Shown here: piece by piece, positions 1 to 4,034 of the stretch
How the letters are laid out: the number at the start of each line of letters is the position of its first letter
How positions within the stretch are numbered: the first letter of the stretch is position 1
DNA from: Solirubrobacterales bacterium
GTDB lineage: Bacteria; Actinomycetota; Thermoleophilia; Solirubrobacterales; Solirubrobacteraceae
Length of the DNA: 6,503 bases
Assembly: GCA_019240015.1 (NCBI GenBank)
Contig: JAFAZB010000280.1
Span: 1-6,503, forward strand
Direction: 5' to 3'
Made by a program: the position numbers and the translations under genes
The notes under the pieces: model-generated
What the model was told of the DNA's origin: nothing
The model's input: the letters and a program-made list of their open reading frames with translations, nothing else
Databases searched by the model: none

Positions 1-326
1 GCGGCGAGTACGAGCTGATCGACTACAAGACCGGGCGTCCCAAGAGCCCCGCGCAGCTGACCGACGACGTGCAGCTGTCGGTGTACGCGGTCGGGGCCCG
101 GGAGGCCTGGCGGCTCGAGGCCTCCAGCCAGGCCTACTACTACCTGCTCGACGATCAGAAGGTGGCGGTGCCCTCGGACGAGGGCGAGGACCGCGCCGAC
201 TGGGTCCGGGACGTGGCGATGGAGGTGGCGGAGGGGATCCTCTCCCAGGGGTTCGAGCCGACACCGTCATTCGCGGCCTGCTCGGTGTGCGACTACCGGC
301 TGGTGTGTCCCGCAGCGGAGCGCTGA
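1..326 (+). CDS. RecB/AddB-type PD-(D/E)XK nuclease domain, C-terminal fragment
   Basis: This is the 3' end of a gene whose start lies upstream of the window; the reading frame is open from position 3 to the TGA at 324-326 (107 complete codons). The fragment holds the end of a PD-(D/E)XK nuclease fold. The segment LIDYKTGR near residues 5-12 supplies the catalytic Asp7 and Lys9, and DVQLSVYA (residues 22-29) matches the Q-x3-Y motif of RecB-family nucleases. The tail has Cys93, Cys96 and Cys102 in a C-x2-C-x5-C arrangement, as in AddB/Cas4-like nucleases, where these three plus one upstream Cys bind a 4Fe-4S cluster. Family members act in double-strand break processing, either as the nuclease end of a UvrD-type helicase or as a stand-alone RecB-like exonuclease. 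Which one applies cannot be decided because the N-terminal part is missing. The GTG at 69 is internal and not a real start. Confidence 0.85.
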   Translation, partial: GEYELIDYKTGRPKSPAQLTDDVQLSVYAVGAREAWRLEASSQAYYYLLDDQKVAVPSDEGEDRADWVRDVAMEVAEGILSQGFEPTPSFAACSVCDYRLVCPAAER

Positions 327-359
327 GGGCTGGGCGCGCGGCTGGGGCTAGGGCTAGGG
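327..359 (+). repeat. G-rich tract with GGGCTA repeats, possible G-quadruplex
   Basis: Directly after the nuclease stop codon there are five runs of three or more G: 327-329, 332-334, 344-347, 351-353 and 357-359. The last three are separated by identical CTA loops, giving a telomere-like CTAGGG pattern. The four runs from 332 to 359 could form a quadruplex with loops of 9, 3 and 3 bases; the 9-base loop is longer than the usual limit of 7. In a genome this GC-rich such runs can arise by chance, so a function (3' end formation of the upstream gene or control of the downstream one) is only a possibility. Confidence 0.4.
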
Positions 360-443
360 CGCGGCATTTTCACCCCACGGTGACAACTGCGCAACGAGCG
401 ACCGCGTTCGCCCTCATATCGTGCGCGCCCCAAATCGACACAC

Positions 444-449
444 AGGAGG
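444..449 (+). promoter_or_regulatory. Shine-Dalgarno AGGAGG of the phosphoesterase gene
   Basis: A perfect AGGAGG lies four bases before the ATG at 454. It settles the start of the phosphoesterase gene: the in-frame GTG at 421 lies upstream of this site and would add 11 residues in front of an otherwise well-formed Tat signal peptide. No clear -35/-10 pair is visible in 360-443. Confidence 0.8.
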
Positions 450-453
450 CGAG

Positions 454-1869
454 ATGGCCGACGGGCTGACGCGGCGGCAGCTGCTTGCGAGCGGCGCCGG
501 AGCAGGGATGGCCGCCTTGGGCGCCGGAAGCGTGCTCGAGGCGCTGGCGCAGGCGCAACCGGATCGCGGCGGCCTCGGCGCCGTCGAGCACATCGTCGTG
601 TTCATGCAGGAGAACCGCTCGTTCGACACCTACTTCGGGACCCTCTCCGGGGTGCGCGGGTTCGGCGATCCGGCGGCGATCAAGCTCGCGACCGGGCGCT
701 CGGTCTTCTACCAGCCCGACCCGCTCAACCCCGATGGCTACGAGCTCCCGTTCCACCTCGACACGAAAACGACCAGCGCGGCGTGCGTCGCCGACCTCTC
801 GCACGCATGGGAGACCCAGCACGGCGCCTGGGACGAAGGGAAGATGGATGCCTGGCTGCCGGCGCACCGGGCCGCAGACGGGACCAATGGTCCGCTGACG
901 ATGGGCTACCTCACCCGCGCCGATATCCCATTCCACTATGCGCTGGCCGACGCGTTCACGATCTGCGACGGCTACCACTGCTCGGTGATGGGACCCACGA
1001 ACCCGAATCGCCTCTATCTGTGGACGGGGATGATCGATCCCAACGGAGGCCACGGCGGGCCCGTCACCGACAACAGCGAGACTCCGCCCTACACCTGGAC
1101 CACCTACCCCGAGCGCCTCCAGGCGGCCGGAATCAGCTGGCGGGTCTACCAGCAGGTCGACAACTACGACGACAACGCGCTCGCCTGGTTCCAGCAGTAC
1201 CAGCAGGCGCCCAAGACCTCGCCGTTGTACGTGAACGGGCTGGCGGATCGGCCGGTCACCGCCTTCGCCGACGACGTCGCGGCCGGCAAGTTGCCGCAGG
1301 TCTCGTGGATCATCGCGCCGGCCGCCCAGTCCGAGCATCCGTCCTACACCCCCGCGGCGGGAGCCGAGCTGACCTACGGCTATCTGAAGGCGCTCGCGGA
1401 GCACCCCCAGGTGTGGAGCAAGACCGTCTTCTTCCTCACTTACGACGAGAACGATGGCTTTTTCGATCACGTGCCGCCGCCGACGGCCTCACTTGGCACG
1501 CCCGACGAGTACGTCGCCGGGCTGCCGATCGGGCTCGGCTTCAGGGTGCCGATGATCGTCATCTCACCCTGGAGCACCGGCGGGTTCGTGTGCGGAAGCG
1601 TGTTCGACCACACTTCGATCATCCGCTTCATCGAGCGGCGCTTCGGCGTGCGCGAACCGAACATCAGCGCCTGGCGCCGGCGCACCTGCGGCGATCTCAC
1701 CTCCGCGTTCGACTTTCGGGATCAGCCCGCTCGCTTTCCGCGGATTCCCAACCCGACAGGCTCCGCGGCGATCGCTCAGCAGCAGTGCTCGGCGAACCCC
1801 GCCCCGACGGTCCCGGCCCACCAGTCGATGCCCTCGCAAGAGCCGGGCCATCGGCCGCGACGGGGCTGA
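454..1869 (+). CDS. Tat-exported phosphoesterase (phospholipase C / acid phosphatase family)
   Basis: A 471-residue protein of the phosphoesterase family that includes bacterial phospholipases C and the AcpA acid phosphatase (alkaline-phosphatase-like fold). It should hydrolyse phosphate esters outside the cytoplasm. The N-terminus is a twin-arginine signal peptide: TRRQLLASG at residues 6-14, a Gly/Ala-rich hydrophobic stretch to about 32, and an ALAQA-like cleavage region near 30-34. Family motifs follow in order: MQENRSFDTYFG (51-62, metal ligands Glu53/Asn54), GPTNPNRLYLWTG (180-192, probable nucleophile Thr182), TYDENDGFFDHV (329-340, further metal ligands around Asp331/Glu332) and SPWSTGGFV to FDHTSIIRFIERRFG (371-398). 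Six cysteines remain in the mature part (111, 171, 176, 380, 412, 445), so disulfides are possible. The C-terminal 40 residues are Pro/Ser-rich and look disordered; the additional C-terminal domains seen in some haemolytic phospholipases are absent. Substrate (phospholipid or soluble phosphomonoester) cannot be read from sequence. The start is set by the AGGAGG at 444-449. It is convergent with the PAC2 gene. Confidence 0.92.
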   Translation: MADGLTRRQLLASGAGAGMAALGAGSVLEALAQAQPDRGGLGAVEHIVVFMQENRSFDTYFGTLSGVRGFGDPAAIKLATGRSVFYQPDPLNPDGYELPFHLDTKTTSAACVADLSHAWETQHGAWDEGKMDAWLPAHRAADGTNGPLTMGYLTRADIPFHYALADAFTICDGYHCSVMGPTNPNRLYLWTGMIDPNGGHGGPVTDNSETPPYTWTTYPERLQAAGISWRVYQQVDNYDDNALAWFQQYQQAPKTSPLYVNGLADRPVTAFADDVAAGKLPQVSWIIAPAAQSEHPSYTPAAGAELTYGYLKALAEHPQVWSKTVFFLTYDENDGFFDHVPPPTASLGTPDEYVAGLPIGLGFRVPMIVISPWSTGGFVCGSVFDHTSIIRFIERRFGVREPNISAWRRRTCGDLTSAFDFRDQPARFPRIPNPTGSAAIAQQQCSANPAPTVPAHQSMPSQEPGHRPRRG

Positions 1870-1890
1870 CGAAGGCGGATCGGTGGAAAG

Positions 1891-2781
1891 CTAGGAAGCG
1901 CCCGACGCTTCGGGACCGTCTCCGCCGCGCTGGCGCAGAAAGCGCTGCAGGTCGCGGGCGATCGTCTCGCCCGAGGGAAGCTGCCCCGGCTCATCGCTCG
2001 GCTCGTCTCCCGCCGCTGCCTCGAGACGCTCGACGAACGCCTGCACGTCGGGATCGCTCTGCACGGCGAGGTTGACCTGACGGTCGTAGTCGGCTGCCGC
2101 CCCCTCTAGGTCGGAGGCGTCCACGGCGACCCCGACCAGACCTTCGAGCTTTCGTACCAGCGCCAGCGCGGCCTTGGGGTTGGGCGTGGCCGCGATGTAG
2201 TGGGGAACCGCCGCCCACAGGCTCGCGGAAGGAAGGCCCGCCTGCTGGCAGGCAGCGTGCAGCACGCCGACGATCCCGGTGGGACCCTCGTAGGAGGAGG
2301 GCGCCAGGCCCAATCTCGCGATCAGCGCCGGGTCGGAGGTCAGCCCAGTGACCGACACCGGACGGGTGTGAGGCACATCCGCCAGCAGCGCCCCCAGCGT
2401 CACCACCAGCTGCGCCCCCAGCACCTCGGCGAGCTCGACGATCAACTTGCTGAACGTGCGCCAGCGAAACGACGGTTCGCTGCCGGCGAGCAGCACCAGG
2501 TCGCGCGGCGCCCGGGGAATCCGGGCCTCGAACAGCTCGACCTCGGGCCACACGACCTCTCGCGCATGACCGTCGACCAGCTTTACCCGTGGGCGGGTCG
2601 CCTGGAAGTCGTAGAACTCCTCCGGATCGATCGTCGCGAACCGGCTCGCGCCGAGGGCGGCGCCGACGAACGTGATCGCGCTGGACGCCGCGTCGGCCGC
2701 GTCGTTCCAGCCCTTGAACGCGCACACCAGCGCCGGGGCACGTAGTCCGTCCGGGCGGTGCTCCCATCGCAGTGGCTGCAT
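1891..2781 (-). CDS. PAC2 (proteasome assembly chaperone 2) family protein
   Basis: A cytoplasmic protein of 296 residues when started at the ATG at 2781; an in-frame GTG at 2790 would add three residues. The sequence fits the PAC2 family, which in Actinobacteria includes Rv2714 of M. tuberculosis. Recognisable blocks are AFKGWNDAADAAS (about 21-33), FYDFQATRPRV (56-66), LLAGSEPSFRW (97-107), GALLADVPHTRPV (130-142) and a conserved core YEGPTGIVGVLHAAC to PHYIAATPNPKAALAL (164-208). The C-terminal 70 residues look helical and charged and end with a Gly/Ser-rich tail. Eukaryotic PAC2 helps assemble proteasome alpha rings; the bacterial members have no established reaction, so the name is a family label only. 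A GGTGG five bases before ATG 2781 favours that start, although leaderless use of GTG 2790 is possible. Its stop is 21 bp from the stop of the convergent phosphoesterase gene, and its start faces that of the divergent OB-HD gene. Confidence 0.88.
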   Translation of the reverse strand: MQPLRWEHRPDGLRAPALVCAFKGWNDAADAASSAITFVGAALGASRFATIDPEEFYDFQATRPRVKLVDGHAREVVWPEVELFEARIPRAPRDLVLLAGSEPSFRWRTFSKLIVELAEVLGAQLVVTLGALLADVPHTRPVSVTGLTSDPALIARLGLAPSSYEGPTGIVGVLHAACQQAGLPSASLWAAVPHYIAATPNPKAALALVRKLEGLVGVAVDASDLEGAAADYDRQVNLAVQSDPDVQAFVERLEAAAGDEPSDEPGQLPSGETIARDLQRFLRQRGGDGPEASGAS

Positions 2782-2806
2782 CCGAACCACCGTACATCAT
2801 GGCTAT

Positions 2807-3694
2807 GTGAGCTCAGCCGACGTGACCATGATCGCGGTCAGCGCGCTTCGTCCGGGCCAGGACGTGCGCGGTACGTTCGCGTGCACGCGCAAGGATCGTC
2901 TGCTGACCAGGACGGGCAGTCCGTATCTCGCGCTCGAGCTGCGCGATCGGACCGGGAGCGTCCCCGCACGCGCATTCCAGAACGCCGACGCGCTGGCTGG
3001 CCGGTTCGAGCGCGGGGACGTGATCCGGGTTGCGGGCAAGGTGGAGCGGTTTCGCGATCAGCTCGTGCTCGAGCTCGACCAGATCGAGCGAGCCTCCGCG
3101 TCGTTGGAGGCGGATCCGGGGCGCTTCCTGCCGGTCGCCTATCGGGATCTCGACGAGCTCGACGGCTTCCTCGAGCACCTCGCCGGCGAGGTCTACGACC
3201 GGCGCTACCGGACGCTGCTCGATGCGCTGCTGGCGGACGACTCGCTGCGCGAGGCTTGGCGGCGAGCGCCTTGCACTCGGGCCGGGCATCACGCCTACCT
3301 CGGGGGACTGCTGGAGCACACGGTCTCGGTCGCGACGCTCGCGCACGAGCTCTGCCAGCTCCATCCCCGCCTGAACTCAGACCTGATGCTGACCGCGGCG
3401 ATCACCCACGACCTCGGTCACACCCGCGCGTTCACCTACGGCGCGGAGCTCGGCCTGTCCGAGGAGGGCCGCCTGCTCGGCCACCTGGCGCTCGGCGATC
3501 AGATCCTCTCCGAGCGCTCGGCGGGGCTGGACCAGCCGCGCCGACTCGCGCTGTCGCACTGCGTGCTATCTCACCACGGGCCCGCGCCCGGCCTTGCGGG
3601 GCGGTTCGCCTCGCCCGAAGCGCTCGCGCTGTTCCGTCTCAACGCGCTCGACGCTGGCGTCAAGGGCGCGCTGGAGCACGGGTTGCGAGAGTAG
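2807..3694 (+). CDS. OB-fold and HD-domain protein, YhaM-like 3'-5' exoribonuclease family
   Basis: A predicted cytoplasmic protein of 295 residues if started at GTG 2807. Residues about 8-97 form an OB-fold nucleic-acid-binding domain, with the typical GSPYLALELRDRTG and GDVIRVAGKVERFRDQLVLEL strands. Residues about 130-290 form an HD phosphohydrolase domain: AGHHAYLGGLLEHT (His171), THDLGH (His201-Asp202), EGRLLGHLALG (His226), LSHHG (His256-His257) and LNALDAG (Asp282). This order is that of YhaM-like 3'-5' exoribonucleases and their actinobacterial OB-HD relatives, so single-stranded RNA or DNA trimming is the likely role. Two oddities: the usual HD[LI]GK is HDLGH, and the ExGSP block expected after SHHG is replaced by a Gly/Ala/Pro stretch. 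The start is uncertain. GTG 2807, GTG 2822 and ATG 2828 are all in frame and none has a clear Shine-Dalgarno; the frame extends further upstream only over the antisense of the PAC2 gene. The protein ends shortly after the HD core. Confidence 0.85.
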   Translation: MSSADVTMIAVSALRPGQDVRGTFACTRKDRLLTRTGSPYLALELRDRTGSVPARAFQNADALAGRFERGDVIRVAGKVERFRDQLVLELDQIERASASLEADPGRFLPVAYRDLDELDGFLEHLAGEVYDRRYRTLLDALLADDSLREAWRRAPCTRAGHHAYLGGLLEHTVSVATLAHELCQLHPRLNSDLMLTAAITHDLGHTRAFTYGAELGLSEEGRLLGHLALGDQILSERSAGLDQPRRLALSHCVLSHHGPAPGLAGRFASPEALALFRLNALDAGVKGALEHGLRE

Positions 3695-3714
3695 GGGGAG
3701 CGTGGCGATGCTCG

Positions 3715-3729
3715 CCGCCCGCCGGGCGG
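3715..3729 (+). terminator. Short GC hairpin after the OB-HD gene, possible weak terminator
   Basis: CCGCCC, a three-base loop GCC, and GGGCGG form a perfect 6-bp stem 20 bases after the TAG of the OB-HD gene. It is followed by a G run, not a T run, so it lacks the hallmark of an intrinsic terminator. Its position makes 3' end formation or transcript protection possible, but such hairpins occur easily by chance at this GC content. Confidence 0.25.
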
Positions 3730-3932
3730 GGGGCCTTGCGCCATGCGCTCGCCCGCAGCTCCCGCCCGGCCCCCGGGGCGCGGACCGTCGGCGCGGACCT
3801 CGGGCGCGGGCGAGCGGACCGTCAAAATCGCGCACACCTCGGCCGCGCGGACGGGGGATAGTCCCGTGAGCCCCGCGAGGTCGACGCCAGCGGACCCGCC
3901 CCTCGTCGCCGAGCAGCGAGTGGGACATTACG

Positions 3933-3971
3933 ACGAGCGCGCTCGTCCCGAACCGGGACGAGCGCGCTCGT
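3933..3971. terminator. Perfect 18-bp inverted repeat, probable bidirectional terminator
   Basis: Positions 3933-3950 pair with 3954-3971 over 18 uninterrupted base pairs around a three-base loop AAC; a G-T wobble (3932/3972) extends the stem. It lies 63 bp past the stop of the c-di-GMP gene on the minus strand and about 240 bp past the stop of the OB-HD gene on the plus strand, so it serves the former more naturally. Neither flank has a T tract. It would therefore be a terminator of the U-poor kind often proposed in high-GC Actinobacteria, or a transcript-end stabiliser. A protein-binding site is the main alternative, because each arm is itself palindromic. Confidence 0.6.
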
Positions 3972-3975
3972 TCCG
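3933..3975. repeat. Tandem copies of an 18-bp unit containing a 14-bp palindrome
   Basis: The unit at 3933-3950 recurs at 3958-3975 with one mismatch in 18, at a period of 25 bp. Within each copy the first 14 bases (ACGAGCGCGCTCGT) are a perfect palindrome, so the site can be read as two identical dyads as well as one long hairpin. Two equal dyads at fixed spacing are what paired operator sites look like, but a convergent gap with no start codon nearby is a poor place for an operator. Confidence 0.65.
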
Positions 3976-4034
3976 AGCTTCGACGATCACGCTCGACCCG
4001 GTTCCGGGCGCGTCGCCCGCCCCCGCCGGCCCGG

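Larger units (their letters stand above)
3695..4034. other. 340-bp convergent intergenic region, no credible gene
   Basis: Between the stops of the OB-HD gene and the c-di-GMP gene I see no coding sequence I would defend. Reading frames crossing it have low-complexity Arg/Pro/Ala composition and run into the neighbouring genes on the wrong strand. The region holds a small GC hairpin near 3715-3729, a ten-base repeat GCGGACCGTC at 3780-3789 and 3814-3823, a perfect 18-bp inverted repeat at 3933-3971, a short CCCGG-TT-CCGGG hairpin at 3997-4008, and a near-palindrome at 4029-4044 over the stop codon of the c-di-GMP gene. It probably contains the 3' ends of both transcripts. A small RNA cannot be excluded, but no known RNA family is recognisable. 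Confidence 0.6.

Noticed and set aside
421..453. GTG at 421 as start of the phosphoesterase gene
   Set aside because: The AGGAGG at 444-449 lies inside this extension and points to ATG 454, which begins a well-formed Tat signal peptide.
370..1470. Open frame of 366 codons on the minus strand
   Set aside because: Antisense to the phosphoesterase, whose motifs and Shine-Dalgarno are clear; Val/Gly/Arg-rich shadow.
783..2075. Open frame of 430 codons on the plus strand
   Set aside because: Shifted frame over the phosphoesterase gene running into the antisense of the PAC2 gene; extremely Arg-rich with no motif.
2672..2806. Upstream extension of the OB-HD gene to an ATG at 2672
   Set aside because: The added 45 residues overlap the PAC2 start in antisense and show no family similarity.
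2758..3861. Open frame of 367 codons on the plus strand
   Set aside because: Out of frame with the OB-HD gene, which has recognisable motifs in order; low-complexity Arg/Ala product.
3566..3928. Open frame of 120 codons on the minus strand
   Set aside because: More than a third overlaps the HD domain coding region in antisense and the product is Arg/Gly-rich without motifs.
3933..3975. Repeat array as a CRISPR or transposon end
   Set aside because: Only two units at 25-bp period with no spacer variety, no cas genes, no transposase and no target-site duplication.
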